From Takakia lepidozioides (Eukaryota > Streptophyta > Takakiopsida > Takakiales > Takakiaceae), in the NCBI GenBank assembly GCA_030704615.1, contig CM060732.1:42513053-42577052 (forward strand): a DNA stretch of 64,000 bases, given 5' to 3'. Position numbers and translations under genes: made by a program. The notes beneath the pieces are model-generated. The model was not told the DNA's origin. It did no database searches and worked only from the letters and a program-made list of their open reading frames with translations. Positions 1-11,755 of this stretch are shown one piece after another. Each line of letters opens with the position of its first letter. Position 1 is the stretch's first letter.

Positions 1-302
1 GGTTGGACTGCCCTCAAGGCAGGGTGGACCCTTCTGGCACCAGTCAAGTTTATTGCTCTAAAAGAGAGTGCTCTGGATTCTCTAGACAACCATGTGATTT
101 CTGGGCATAATGACCAGTAATTTATACACCAAGTTCCCTTTGCAGACTCCCCAATGTGCTTCGCTTTGCTCTCCACTGCTAGTCCCCTGCTTGATACACC
201 CTGATCTTTGTAAGCTACAGGCTGAAGATGAGGTCCCTGCTTCACAAGTAGGGAATAACATGCCATAGAAATACACTTACCGATCATTGATCATTCCTGC
301 AG

Positions 303-3300
303 CTGACAAAGCTTCTGGAGAGCCTCTACAGTGCCAAGATAGTAGCAGACAGTGTAGATGATGCTTCCGACAACGAACGGCAGACTGCCTGTGAGTTCGT
401 TTATGACTTCATGCTCAACAATTATGGGCTCAAAGGGCTTGCGGAGTCAGCTGTTCATGGAGTTTTCAAAAAGATCAAGCAACTAATCATGAACAAGGGC
501 ATTGAAAAGTCCCATAAGGTATCATCTTTCGCCCTCTCTGTCCTCTATTCTATGAGCCCAGCAGAGTAGAGAGAGACACCACAAAGGAAAAGTGGAATAG
601 AACAACAGAATCACTGAAAAAGAGAGAAGAAAGAGGATAAAAGAAATGAAATGAAATGGTACTATATAACGTCCGCGGAAAGGTCAAAGAGCTTCTGGGA
701 CAAAAGGGGAAAAAACATGAGAGAGGAAACAAAAACTATCTCCTTCCCTTCTGAGGGCATTGGGGTGGTTCAGGGTGGGCTCCCACAATCTACGGATCGA
801 GACTGGCAGATGGGAAAACCTGCAACGGGAGGACCGCCTATGCCCAGCTTGCACCGGGCGCAACCAGTGAATTGAAACTGAAGAACACTTCTTCTTTTAT
901 TGCCCTCTATATTACGAGATCCGTGGGAAATTCTACTGTCTATTCCGCGGAATTAAATCTCTCACTGAAGTCTTCCACTATGACGATCAGAAATGCTTGG
1001 CTGCTTACCTGCACGAGGCCTTCACCCTTAGACAATCCCTTGAGCAGCGCCGAAAGATAATTGGGCCGCAAGATTCTACCATCTCGGAGAACCAAGAATG
1101 TCTCTCGTAGAAATGGAGCTTTGTTGTGAGATTGGTAGCTTCCAAGTCCTCCTGACATGTAGTTCCATAAGCTCCCTTCTAGTGTTTCTGTTGCGATCCT
1201 GTTTGGATGTGATTTCCACCTCTTCTGGATTCTCTGGTGATAGTGAAGCAATAGAGAGTTCATTGCGCTAAGAAAAACTGCACACGCTAGCATACCAGGA
1301 GTGCTTGAAACCTGCTGTTTTGCGAGGGCTCTTGCCACGAGCCCCTTGGGTGCAAGGGCTTGTAACCTATGAAGAAAGATTGTAAGCCGGAAGAGGGCCT
1401 CGGTTTGAAGTGGCACGCATGCAAACTCTGCACATAGGATGTGAGATGGAGTTGGGCCTCTGGCTCCAAGCATTGCTTGGAGAAAAGATGACTGCAATGG
1501 TTCCAGATTCTTTTCCCACCAGGAAACTGGGACACCAGGTGCCCAGAACTCACAACCATAAGTGGCGGCCGGGGTGACAATGCTGTCAAATAGCTACTTT
1601 TTGGTTGGGGGGTGGCGCAGATGTATCTGTTTGCATTTGGCCTGAAGGTGGATGGAGGCCGCCTTGCCCTTCGTCAATCTGTCCAGGGCAGTTGATGCAA
1701 ACTGGAATTTGGGGAGTGGACAACCAGACCCAGATATCGGTATGTATTGACAGTCTCCATTGAAGATGAATCTGCGCTCCGCCTGGCCATTGAAAACCAT
1801 GATCTTGGTTTTGGTAAAGATGGACTTGCAGTCCATAGTCTTTGGAGAACTCTTCCAAGATGTGGAGATGGCGTCAGCGTAGAGGAGATCTGATTGCGGT
1901 GGTCCCCCATCCAACGGCATCCCAACACCATGGTTATTTGAGATGTAACCCTCCAAAGCGTCCATGTAGATCCCGAAAAGGGTAGGTGAGAGGGGGCAGC
2001 CCTGTTTGACCCCAATGTTGCTATGCACCTCTGCTGAGAATTCCCCCGCGACGTTGACCATGCCAATGACAATCTCATACACGGAAGAGATGGCATATAG
2101 AATGTCCGGAGGGACTCCCACCCTATGGAGCCGTCGGAAAAGAAGGTCTCGGGGAACCGAATCAAAAGCTTTTCGAAAGATAGGAAATTTATGTGCGCAG
2201 GAGGTCCTAAGAGGCACAAGTAGAACAAGAGAATTAAGGCGAAGAACAAACTGTAGAACCACAGAAAACTAAAGCTCCAGTGAAAAATAGGACGAAAGAA
2301 AGGAAGAAACTTTGAGAGAGCTGAAAGTCAATCTTTGCTCAGTAGGTAAGACGTGAACCCCAATTTCAGGACTGTATGTAGCTTTGAAGCGGTTGTGCTC
2401 ACAATACATGAGGTTGTTGAATTGGCATAGTAAATTTGACCGGTGTTGATTTGCAATAAGCCCCTGAGTGTTTTTCTCCGTGCATCTGGTTAAGGTCAAG
2501 CGTTAAGAGGTTCTCCTTTGCTCACTTCTCCAAAGGCCCGTCATTTTGCAGATAAGGCTATTCCAGCGGTTCTGCGGCTTTGATCCAGCCAAATCATACG
2601 GTGAGCCCAACCTCTATCTCTATCTGAAAGTCCTTGCAAAGGCAGCCAGTAAAGTAGGGGTACTCTTCCAATCTGAACTCGACGATGGCACCAACTTTGT
2701 CAACTGCGCACAAATTGATTATCTGACGGAGGAACCGACCCTCATCACCCACTTTAATGGCTCAAAGGAGGCGGCCTCTGACTTCCTTAATAAGTTCGCT
2801 GCAGCAAATGCCACCCTTGAAAAAACTTCCAGTGAGGTACACTACCAATCTCTCAGCATCCACATTCTTTCAGGCTTTTCCTATTGAAAATATGTGATTG
2901 TACCTGCTGACTTTGCTTTCCATCTGGCCCCCTCTTGCTGTAGTGCAATAATTTCTTCTTCTGTCAGGGATGGGTGAATGGATACATCCCTCTCTCTCTT
3001 TCCACCTTCAGAGTTGCTCTGTTAGTTAGCAGTATTAGAATCTATTGTCTGTTATTTTTCTGTATGATTGCTTTCCAGAATGTCCAGAAGCTCTTTCATC
3101 TTTTTCCTTCTCTGGACGTAATAAATTTCTTCTCGGCTTCCATATTGTGTATTGAGAGAGCTAGATACTAAAAATAAGAATAGCTAAAAAGTATCACCCA
3201 GGCGAAGGGGGTTGCATTTCAGAGGTCAATCACTGAAAGCCAGGGCCTCTTTGGAGTTGCACAGTATGACATGAATGAGTTGATTCTTTCTCTCTCCCTT

Positions 3301-6300
3301 GGCTGCCTACCTACACGAGGCCTTCACCCTTAGACAATCGCTAGAACATTAATTGTGGTTTCTGGATTTGTTCCTCTCTCATGTTTTCTTCCATTTTGTC
3401 CCATAAGCTCTACGAGCTTTCCGCGGATGTTATAAAGCACCATTTCATTTCATTTCATTTCTCTCCCTCTGGGTTGAAGGGACAAGACATTGCACGTACT
3501 ATGTGCTCCATACATTCTCATTCCTTGGGAAAGCAAGGAAGTCTCCAAGGTCATCAAGCTGTGTCCCTCTAATGTCGACTGCGGACAAAGAATCACCTAC
3601 TTCCAAGAGGGTAGTAGCCTAATAGGACCATTGTAATTTGACCAGGAACTTCCAACATTCTGAAGAGAGGGTAACGGCATAAACATGTTGCAAGCCTCAC
3701 TTCATTCTCTTGGCACCCTGCCTGCAGACACAGCCATACATTTCCAATCTGTGATGAATCGAGCTACACATTACAAGGTCTAAAAATCCATCTCGAGTAC
3801 TCACTCACCCTGCTTATCTTATGTGTACCTGGCAAGTATTGGATGAGTTACGCCCTTGCCTGTGATAGTACTTCAACCACCTCCTGAAGGGCAGCAGGCT
3901 GCTGGAACCATGCCTGCGAAGGTTGTACCATAGCTAGTGTTCACAGGGCATGGCAATCTCTCTCTCTCTCTCTCTCTCTCAGAGAGAATGTTTTCATCAA
4001 TCAACTCCTCGAGGATGTGGAAAGTGAGGGATTGGGTTAAGGGTGGGTGATACCACCATACCAGCCCTTATGTTTGCGGATGACTTCGCAGGCATAGGGG
4101 AGACTCCAACCAATCTCCAGGAGTTGATTGATTGCGCGAAGAGATACTTTGATCTTTGGGGGCTAGAGGCTAATGTCAGCAAATGTGCAGTGGTAGCATT
4201 CAACGACAGAGGAGAGGGAGGAAGTGATCTTAAGTGGCAGTGGGGTAGCCAAGAGATCCCGGTCCTCCCTTCCTACACTTACCTGGGCGTTGAGTTCTCC
4301 TCCAATTGTAATTGGGATGCACATATCCGGAAAGTTGTTCAAACTGGCAAGGGCAAAGCTCTGGGGCTCACTAAATTTTTCCACTGCAGAGGGGTCAACT
4401 CTGAGGTTAAGAAAACCATGCTTTGTCGCGTTATTAGACCTGCCTTGGAGGACGGATCTGCTATATGGGTTGATAACTCCAACCAGGCTAAGTCTCTAGA
4501 ATCCATTCAAGTGGGGGTGCTTAAGGAGTGTATGTCAGCATGCTCCAAAACAGCCAATGTGGCTGTTCGGGGTGAGTTTGGCATTCCGTCCTTAAGCTCC
4601 CGACGAGATGAATTCAAGGTCAGATGGTGGGGTCAGCTGCAACATATGCCCAACACCAGATATCCTAAATTAATCGACTCTATATCTTGGAAACAGGACC
4701 GCCCTGTCAAACAGGCTAAGTCCTGGCAGAAGAGAGTAGAACAGATCCTCAAGGACCTGGACCTGGATCCGCAAGCCTTGACCCTGCTGGATAAATCTGA
4801 CTTAGAGGCTGTAGTGTCCTCAACCATGTCTGTTGCCATGAGATTGTCTGATGAAAATGAAGTTAGGCAGAAAACTTCCCTGAACTTGTTTCCAGTCTGT
4901 GACATGGGGGAGGACATCTTGGATGACCTCAAGGGTCTACCCACTCTCGGCACTAGACTGAAATTTAAACTCAGGGCAGGAAGACTACCTTTGAACAGCA
5001 AACAGAAGCAGAGAGGAAAGGGAGAGTGCAATTGCCCGTTGTGTGGGCAATCTGAAGACAGTATTCATTTTCTGATACACTGTCCGGGGTTCTCTCACCA
5101 AAGAGACGCTCTCTTCAAATCTATTAAGGGAATTGTGCCTGTACCCCTGTTTACCAACTTTGAAAGTCTTGAGGCTGAGCCAAAAGCCCAGGCCCTCCTG
5201 AGGCCTAGTTTTTGGGCAAATCACACACAGCAGATTGATGCTTGTGTGAAGGGATTTCTAGAGGATATCTGGAAAACCCGGATTAATTCTTTATATGGAG
5301 GTAAGTCTTACTACCAACGTCAGCCCCTGACAGAGGTAGGTTCTGTCCCTTTTGTTCCCGCTCAAACTGGGCGCGGGGTCAATGGCCACAAGGCTACGGC
5401 AAACAACGTCTTATGAGTACAATCTCTCTCAGAGACGCTCTCTTCAAATCTATCAAGGGAATTGTGCCTGTACCCCTGTTTACCAACTTTGAAAGTCTCG
5501 AGGCAGAGCCAAAAGCCCAGGCCCTCCTGAGGCCTAGTTTTTGGGCAAATCACACACAGCAGATTGATGCTTGTGTGAAGGGATTTCTAGAGGATATCTG
5601 GAAAACCCGGATTAATTCTATATATGAAGGTAAGTCTTACTACCAACGTCAGCCCCTGACAGAGGTAGGTTCTGTCCCTTTTGTTCCCGCTCAAACTGGG
5701 CGCGGGGTCAATGGCCACAAGGCTACGGCAAACAACGTCTTATGAGTACATTCTCTCTCAGAGTCCAGATGTTACATTGTCCAGAGATATCTCTCAGGAC
5801 GATCAAGAACATTCTCCCTGCACCTCGGTTCACCAACTTTCAAATCTTGAGACTGAGCCTAAAGCCCTGGCCCTGTTGGGGTCTAATTGCTGGGCAGCTC
5901 TCACACGGCAAGTTGATGCTTGTATGAAGAGCTTTCTAGAGGATATCTGGAAAACCCAACCTAATTGTCTCTATCAAGGTAAGTCATATACCAGAGTGCG
6001 CCCCTCACAAAGGTGTACCTGTTCCCTTTTGTTCCACGCAAACTGCGCGCGGAGTCTATGGCCACAAGGCTATGGGCAAACAACGTCTTATGAGTACATT
6101 ATGTCATGGAGCAGTATGAAGCATTCTGCCTATCCCTGTGCCAAACATAAGACGGGAGGGAAACCTGTATTTGATCACAAACAAGTACACCACCACCCAC
6201 CCCTATCACCTCTATGGATATGGAGTCAATTTTGAGTCTGGACCAAGAGGAAATGTGATGGTGCCTTCCTTGAAGGCCATTGTTGAAATAAATTTTTGAT

Positions 6301-9013
6301 CTAGTCTGGAATAGACAGATCCTTTCATGTTGAGACAAGACAAGCCCTATGTCCACGTCAAGTTCTTGAAGGCCGTTGTTGAACTTGGACGCAAATACAC
6401 AGAAAGTGGTTCAAACAGTTAAACGAAGCCTTGGGTCTCACTAAATCTTTCCACTGCAGAGGGATAAAAACTGAAGTTAAAAGATTGTGCTTTGCAAAGT
6501 CATTAGGAGTTTGGCATACCTCCCTTAAGCTCTTGACGTGATGGGGTCAAGGTCAGATGGTGGGGTCAGTTGAATTGCCTGTCTAATACCATATACCCTA
6601 AGATAATCAACTCTTATCTCTTGGAAGCAAGACTGTCCTATTAAACAGGCCAAGTCCTGAAGGAAAATCGTGAAAAAGATTTTCAAGTACCTAACATTAG
6701 CCCGGTAGACTTGACCCTGCTTGATGAATCTCAATTGGAGGCTGAAGTGTCTAAAGTGTCTAAAGCCATCTCTTGTGCTCGAAGACTGTCTGATGGAAAT
6801 GAAGTATGCATAAAACTTCCCTGAACTTGTTCCCAGTCTGTGACATGGGTGAGGTCCTTAAGGTTGATCTGACCTTAATTTCGGGTGGGGTCAATGGCTG
6901 TAAGGCTATGGCAAGCCAACGTTCGCAGGGAACGGCATGAGTACATTCTCTGTCTCTGCTTGTTAAAATCTCAAGACTGATTCCAGAGCCCTGGCCCTGT
7001 TGGGGTCTAATTGCTGGGCGGCTCACACACAGCAGATTGATGCGTGTGTGAAGGGCTTTCTAGAGGAAATCTGAAAAGCCCAAGCCAATTGTTTATAGCA
7101 AGGAAGTCCCACTACTGGAGTGAGCCCCTCAGGTAGTGTCTTCTCCCTCTTGTTCCGCTCAAACTGGGTGTAGGGTCGATAGCCACAAGGCTATGGCAAA
7201 CAATGTCTCATGAGTACATTCTCTCTCTCCGCTTGTCTAATTTTGAACGCATTGCAATAGAACTGAGAAGCTAAAGTATCAAAATCCTGACTGAAAGATG
7301 TCAATAGCTCCAATTCTACCTAAAAGAGAGAGGAATGCGGCAGTATGTCAGAAAAAGGGAAATTCTCCACCTGAGTATATTTTAGATTCTCACCTTATCA
7401 GATGTAAGCTGAAGGTTTGCGAATGACGTGACCATGTAGGTTATCAAACTTGTAAAACTGACGCAAGTGAAAAAACTTGACTTCGACTTTCTAATGGAAG
7501 CTATTATCGAGTTCAACCCCCACAAAGTGCGTTTCCCCATCTCAATCCTATTTTGATTGCATTTGTGAATCCTTACATATGTGTCAGACCAGAAGTGACA
7601 GATTTTTCCCCTTCCATTGACCCTGCTTGTGTCTATCTTCAACAAACTAATGAAGTGTAAAGGATGGCCAAGGTATGATGTCATTGAAGGGCTGCTGGTT
7701 TCACAACTCCCAACCCTTTCTGTGCCCTTTCTTCGCTTTTCCCTTACATCATGCTGCTCGTCTGTGAATTGTACAATTTTTTTTTTGTTGTGGACAATCT
7801 GATGCAAAATTTTCAAATTCACCTTGCCCTTGGCTTTGTTTGAGCGGCCGTATATTGAAATTATAGGGGCATTGTGTGGGGTTGGATGCAGGAGGTCAAG
7901 GGACAAGCAAGATTGATGGCTGTGACCAAGACCACCCCTCTCACCAAAGAGGAGGCAACACATCTCCCTCTGCTTTTGGAATCTTACTGCATTATGATGC
8001 CAAATTATACTAGCACTCAGTTTCATCGTCACATGTGAGAGTGGTGAATGCACAGGAGATGGGTATTTGAAGATTTGTCATAGCTATAAAGACATGAACG
8101 TTTCTCTATATGCAGTGCATAAGAGGAAGACAAACTTAATAACGTCCACGGGGGGTGCCAGGAAGGAGAAATTTTGTCATTAGACTATGTTTGCTGTAGC
8201 CTTGTGTCCCTAGACTGCATGGACATACAGAGCTGATGCTGTTTATGTGGATATGCCAGAGATTGGAACTGGAGAATCTCTTCATAGCCGGTGATGCCAA
8301 CCAGGATGGAGTCTTGACCTTCACCGAGTTTCGTGAGATTATTAGCTCTGCTGATGAAACTGTTTCCACACAGAATGCCCTGCGGATGTTTAGAGAGATC
8401 CTACTGCTCATGCCAGATGGTGCAGGAGACAACATTAGCCCTTCAGCCTTTGCAACTGTTGCACACGCACATGGCATTAGAGCACCACCCGCTACCGTAT
8501 TTGAGCTGTTGAAGAAGACGTGGATGCAGGTTAGTGAAAGAATTATCTTCCATTGAGTGGTTGGTCAATGGTTGGTTGTGGATTGCACTATCCGCTTGAT
8601 TTGCATTGTTGACCACACTTGCAAGCATGGATGGTTCCAATTTTGTCCATAACACAAGTACTAGTGAGGAGAGAGGGAAAGTGAGAAGATTAGGTAGGGT
8701 AAGGCTTAGGGATCAAACACCTATTCAGAAAGAGGGAGAGGAACCGTGGGACTAATTTCCAACATCTAACATAGTGTCAAAACTACTCATCCAGATCCAG
8801 GATGACATAAATGAAGAGAAAATGAGAGACGATGCGACAAAAAAAGAGGCAGAGGAGCTGCGTGTTGCCTTACAGCAGATGTTGGAGGAGCGATCGAATG
8901 TAACCCAAGCCGTGCGAACTTTCCAATCTTTTCTTCTCAAGTTCTGTGGGGGCAAAGGGGGAGATGAAAAGCCAACTTCTGAGGAAGAAGATGAAGATGG
9001 GAATTCTGAATGA
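303..9013 (+). CDS. EF-hand / coiled-coil protein, 3' part of a gene cut by the window edge
   Basis: Four exons join in phase 0 with GT-AG borders: 303-518, 2552-2836, 8233-8529 and 8795-9013 (stop TGA). They give about 298 residues; the 5' end lies outside the window. Exon 1 is helical (FVYDFMLNNYGLKGLAE). Exon 2 holds RLFQRFCGFDPA and NLYLYLKVL. Exon 3 carries one canonical EF-hand loop, DANQDGVLTFTE, with acidic or polar residues at positions 1, 3, 5 and 12, so it probably binds calcium. The last exon is a charged coiled coil with an acidic tail (EEEDEDGNSE). The helix, conserved block and EF-hand order recalls proteins of flagellated cells, but I cannot name the family. The second intron (5.4 kb) is full of LINE copies. 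A further exon could be hidden there, although the phases already fit. Confidence 0.7.
643..2190 (-). mobile_element. LINE family B, 5'-truncated copy with an internal inversion
   Basis: On the minus strand this reads as the second half of a non-LTR retrotransposon ORF2. Reverse transcriptase motif A (KAFDSVPRDLL, near 2170) and motif B (GVKQGCPLSPTLFG, near 2010) are clear. Motif C reads LYADA instead of the usual YADD, so the catalytic pair is broken. Upstream of about 2190 the similarity stops, so the copy is 5'-truncated. The 3' end lies at the left, with a pentamer tail (CATTT)n at 643-657. The segment 737-1047 is inverted relative to both flanks: it runs on the plus strand and carries the C-terminal zinc knuckle. 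The intact order is seen in the copy at 55,614-56,263. This copy lies between two exons of the EF-hand gene. Confidence 0.85.
2191..2551. other. Intron sequence of the EF-hand gene, no feature seen
   Basis: About 360 bases between the 5' edge of the LINE B copy and the exon that starts at 2552. I see no coding potential, repeat or RNA gene; it ends in the acceptor TTTTGCAG. Confidence 0.5.
3299..3461 (+). mobile_element. LINE family B, 3'-end fragment
   Basis: This matches the last 160 bases of LINE B at 56,093-56,263, including the CTTTCCGCGGA block and a (CATTT)n tail at 3441-3461. It carries no useful coding sequence. The nonamer TCTCTCCCT occurs just before it (3291-3299) and just after the tail (3460-3468), a likely target-site duplication in a TC-rich stretch. 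It lies in the long intron of the EF-hand gene. Confidence 0.8.
3957..3980. repeat. (TC)n microsatellite at a LINE A insertion point
   Basis: About twelve TC units directly precede the 5'-truncated LINE A copy. The same TC run followed by CAGAG recurs at the 3' end of that copy (5423-5434), consistent with a target-site duplication. Confidence 0.9.
3985..5422 (+). mobile_element. LINE family A, 5'-truncated copy with a long open ORF2 segment
   Basis: The copy begins inside reverse transcriptase, just upstream of motif C, which is intact (MFADDFAG, near 4075). An open frame of 457 codons (4043-5416) covers the end of the RT, the thumb and C-terminal region (YLGVEF; RWWGQLQHMP) and a zinc knuckle, C-x2-C-x7-H-x4-C, near 5033-5084. 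One frame slip near 4040 separates it from the residues just upstream. The element ends ...CTTATGAGTACA and then runs into TC repeats, not poly(A). RT fingers and endonuclease are absent, so the copy cannot move by itself. Near identity with the copy at 61,677-62,132 suggests recent activity of the family. Confidence 0.9.
5431..5751 (+). mobile_element. LINE family A, second head-to-tail copy (3' end)
   Basis: This nearly identical repeat of the last 320 bases of the preceding copy is joined directly to its TC tail. The string TCTCTCTCAGAG flanks it at 5423-5434 and 5752-5763, as expected for an insertion into the tail of the first copy. Unequal exchange is the alternative. Confidence 0.85.
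5764..6098 (+). mobile_element. LINE family A, diverged 3'-end copy
   Basis: Third unit of the array. It aligns with the LINE A 3' end (zinc-knuckle tail, 'disrupted' reading frame, ACAACGTCTTATGAGTACA end) but differs at many positions, so it is an older subfamily or an older insertion. Confidence 0.75.
6370..6945 (+). mobile_element. LINE family A, decayed internal plus 3'-end copy
   Basis: Similarity to LINE A begins near the RT/thumb region (CTCACTAAATCTTTCCACTG, compare 4368) and jumps by deletions to the 3' end GGCATGAGTACA at 6945, followed by TCTCTGTCTCTG. The frame is broken many times. Confidence 0.7.
6961..7218 (+). mobile_element. LINE family A, further 3'-end copy
   Basis: It starts right after the TC-rich tail of the preceding copy and ends CTCATGAGTACA followed by TCTCTCTC. 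It is the fifth unit of this head-to-tail series and is diverged, with stops. Confidence 0.75.
7219..8232. other. Rest of the long intron of the EF-hand gene, nothing recognised
   Basis: About 1 kb between the last LINE A tail and the EF-hand exon. An open minus-strand frame (7382-8053) has no recognisable motif and a composition like the surrounding intron, so I do not call it a gene. Confidence 0.5.
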
Positions 9014-9018
9014 ACAAC

Positions 9019-11455
9019 AGTGTGACAATGATTTCACCTGCTTTCTGTTGACAATTTTGCCAAGCACATGTGAATAAATACTTGCATAAGACCATTCAAT
9101 AGTAAGATAGGGAAAGGTTGACAGTAGAATACAAAACTGGTAGGGATACTGCATGAGTTGTTCAATCACAAAGAGGAAATGTGAACTACTTCGGCACTCC
9201 AGTACTACATCTGCACTAGGATGGCTCTGAACCTGGACTGCCAATTTATCAGTCAATCACCCAATGTCAAAGGGAGACACAGATCACTACAACAACTCAC
9301 CTTCCGATTTAACAAACTTTCTGATGTAAGAAATGTTCACTGAAACTTGTGATATTTGCGCATGTGAATCCGCTCTCCCAACTTAAAGCCTTCTACTAAA
9401 ACGTTTCTTTCATGTCTTAGGCGTGAACCACTTGTTAGGAATGAGTAGGAGTCTCTGGCTATATAACGTCGACGAAGTTGCTGGCTAGCTGTTGTCTGTC
9501 TTACAATTTCACACTAGCTGCTTGGCACAATGTTTGGATTGAAATTCTTGCCACAGTCCTGCAGCTTTCCTGCCTTCATTGCAGATCTGTTCAGCAAGAT
9601 GATGGATTTCATGACCACGGAATGATCCAACTCTCTCTTGTTAGGATCCAAGACTAATCGGATGCTCCACGCATGCCCAATCACTGAAGAAGGGAGAGCA
9701 ATGGCTTAGGACAGCATACGTCGTGGGGGAAGAGGAACAGCAGCTAGTAGGTAAGCTAGAAGTAAGCTGAAATTCTAAACAATTATTTGTAAAATGTCCA
9801 AGTCATGAAAAATGAACCGTTGTATACCAGCGAGTACATATGCTATAATTATTCCAGACGTTTTCCTTCTGAGGCAAGGATTGTGTTGCACATCCGACTA
9901 AGTCATGGTGATGACCTGGTCCACCCCCTTGCGGCTCCGGTTACCCCTTTTTTGGCAGGTGAAGAAGCCCTGGAAATCACGTAAAGAACTGCTCAGATTT
10001 TTCAGTGGATGTGGAGGCACTCATTCCTCCTCCTCTTAGGCATGAGTGCCTCCACCATCCATTGGAAAAGTGAGCAGTTCTTTTTTTCCTCCACATACCC
10101 TCCCGCTTAAAGTTTCCCAGCCACCTTACGCTCTGCTCCGTAAGGTTCCTCCTCAATCGTGGCCGTAGATGAAAATTATTCCCAAACCGTCTGTTCGTTC
10201 GTCCGCCGGGTAAGGCCCCCCTCCTGGGGCCTGACGGGCTCGCCCAAAGGCCGCTTACAGGGCAGAATCGGCCAAACACGGCCCGTTCACTGGCGTTAAA
10301 AGCAGGTGTGGCGGATTCTCGCCGCTACATGGCGCAATATGATTGCGGTTCGATTATCCCATATTGATTGCCCAGATTCAGAGCCCCGGAGAGGATATAA
10401 ACGGGGCGAACCTCAGCGGAAGGCGGCTGGGATGATGGCTGACGACATGGGCCTCGGAGGTAGGTCTGCCGTTCTCTGAGCATAATCGGCCATCCCTGCC
10501 GATTCTGCCCTGGGTGGCCGATTCGGCCTGAGAATTAGGCCGAAAAAGGGGCAGAATCTGCCACACCTGCTTTTAATGTACTAGAGAACGGGTCGTGTTT
10601 GGCCGATTCTGCCCTGTAAGCGGCCTTTGGGCGAGCCCTGTAAGCGGCCTTTGGCCGAGCCCGTCAAGGCGAGCCCTATGGCCGCGCACAGGGCAGAGTC
10701 GGCCACACACGGCCCGTTCACTGGCGTTAAAAGCAGGTGTGGCGGATTCTCGCCACTACGTGACGCAATATGATTGCGGTTCGATTATCCCATATTGATT
10801 GCCCAGATTCAGAGCCCCGGAGAGGATATAAACGGGGCGCGCCTCAGCGGAAGGCGGCTGGGATGATGGCTGACGACATGGGCCTCGGAGGTAGGTCTGC
10901 CGTTCTCTGAGCATAATCGGCCATCCCTGCCGATTCTGCCCTGGGATTCGGCCTGAGAATTAGGCCGAAAAAGTGGCAGAATCTGCCACACCTGCTTTTA
11001 CCGTAAACATAGGGGATTAATACAGGAGTAAAAAATTACCTTAGAAGGGGCCACCCACAACTTAGGCCTGGGGGAAGGGGAAGGAAAAACGGGGAAGGGG
11101 CCAAAACGGAGGCCCAGGGAACAGGAACCAAGAGGGCTGCCAAGGCCAAGCCAGCAGATTCACAAACGGCATCACAAGACTACTATGCTTGAGTGCCTGC
11201 TATTCCAACTACACCACATCGTGCACACCACTAGGAACTCCTCTGTACATGTAGCAGCTACAACCACGAAATGAAAAGGCAATGATTTTCTCTTGCACAA
11301 TTCCCAAGAGGAACTGCACTTGCTATCCATTTTTCAGACTCGAATTGCAACAGCCTGCAGCCATCCCATCTCAGCACACCCTGGATTCCAAGGAAGAAGA
11401 TGCAAGCAAGTCTTGCAAAGACTGTGCAGAGAAGTGTTGTGCAATTGCTGGGGGG
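9019..11455 (+). repeat. Left copy of an inverted segmental duplication (partner 42,404-43,703)
   Basis: From six bases after the stop codon of the EF-hand gene, the sequence matches the reverse complement of 42,404-43,703 through most of its length. Shared blocks include TTGCCAAGCACATGTGAATA, the stretch around 9340-9520, GATGACCTGGTCCACCCCCT, and the region 11,010-11,455. By eye the similarity is high, with small indels and one indel of about 120 bases near 9520-9640. The left copy also holds the 1-kb insertion at 9986-11,001. No terminal inverted repeats are evident at the ends, so I read it as a duplicated 3'-flank of the gene, not a transposon. The 3' UTR of the EF-hand gene presumably lies inside it. 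Confidence 0.85.
9986..11001. mobile_element. Composite foldback / MITE insertion, non-autonomous
   Basis: The partner copy at about 42,860 lacks these bases and shows the empty site. CGTAAA stands on both sides (9980-9985 and 11,002-11,007), a 6-base target duplication. Inside are a 95-base hairpin (9986-10,080: GAACTGCTCA ... TGAGCAGTTC) and two copies, offset by 431 bases, of a roughly 280-base unit. Each unit is bounded by inverted ends TAAAAGCAGGTGTGG and CCACACCTGCTTTTA (10,297-10,575 and 10,728-11,000). There is no transposase frame. Each unit also carries a short frame reading MADDMGLGG. Confidence 0.75.
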
Positions 11456-11755
11456 GGGCCCTATGAAACATAAAAGATATTATATTAGGCAAGGTATAAG
11501 TTTGTTTTGTTTTGTTTCGTCCTTGAGATCTCTCAAACCACAAGTCCTCAGGCCATGGCCTTGATACCTCTTGAAAGCCCTTGCAAACAATTACTACTAC
11601 TTAAATGGAGGTTGGGTAGTGTTAACACAAGGGCATATTTTGCGAATTTCCAGGATACTTGGAGAAATTGTACAGCGAAACAATAGTTTGTGAAACTATT
11701 TCCAAACGTTCACATGAGCACTAAATACATCACATAACTAGTTACAACACATAAC

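Noticed and set aside
940-1497. 185-codon minus-strand frame as an independent gene
   Set aside because: It is a piece of LINE B read across the inversion junction at 1047; it joins the RT region through 1287-1589 in another frame.
7382-8053. 223-codon minus-strand frame in the EF-hand intron
   Set aside because: No domain; its composition and position fit chance openness in an intron.
10330-10350. tRNA-type B box (GGTTCGATTATCC) suggesting a SINE
   Set aside because: There is no matching A box at the right distance and no tRNA fold; the unit is bounded by inverted ends, as in a MITE.
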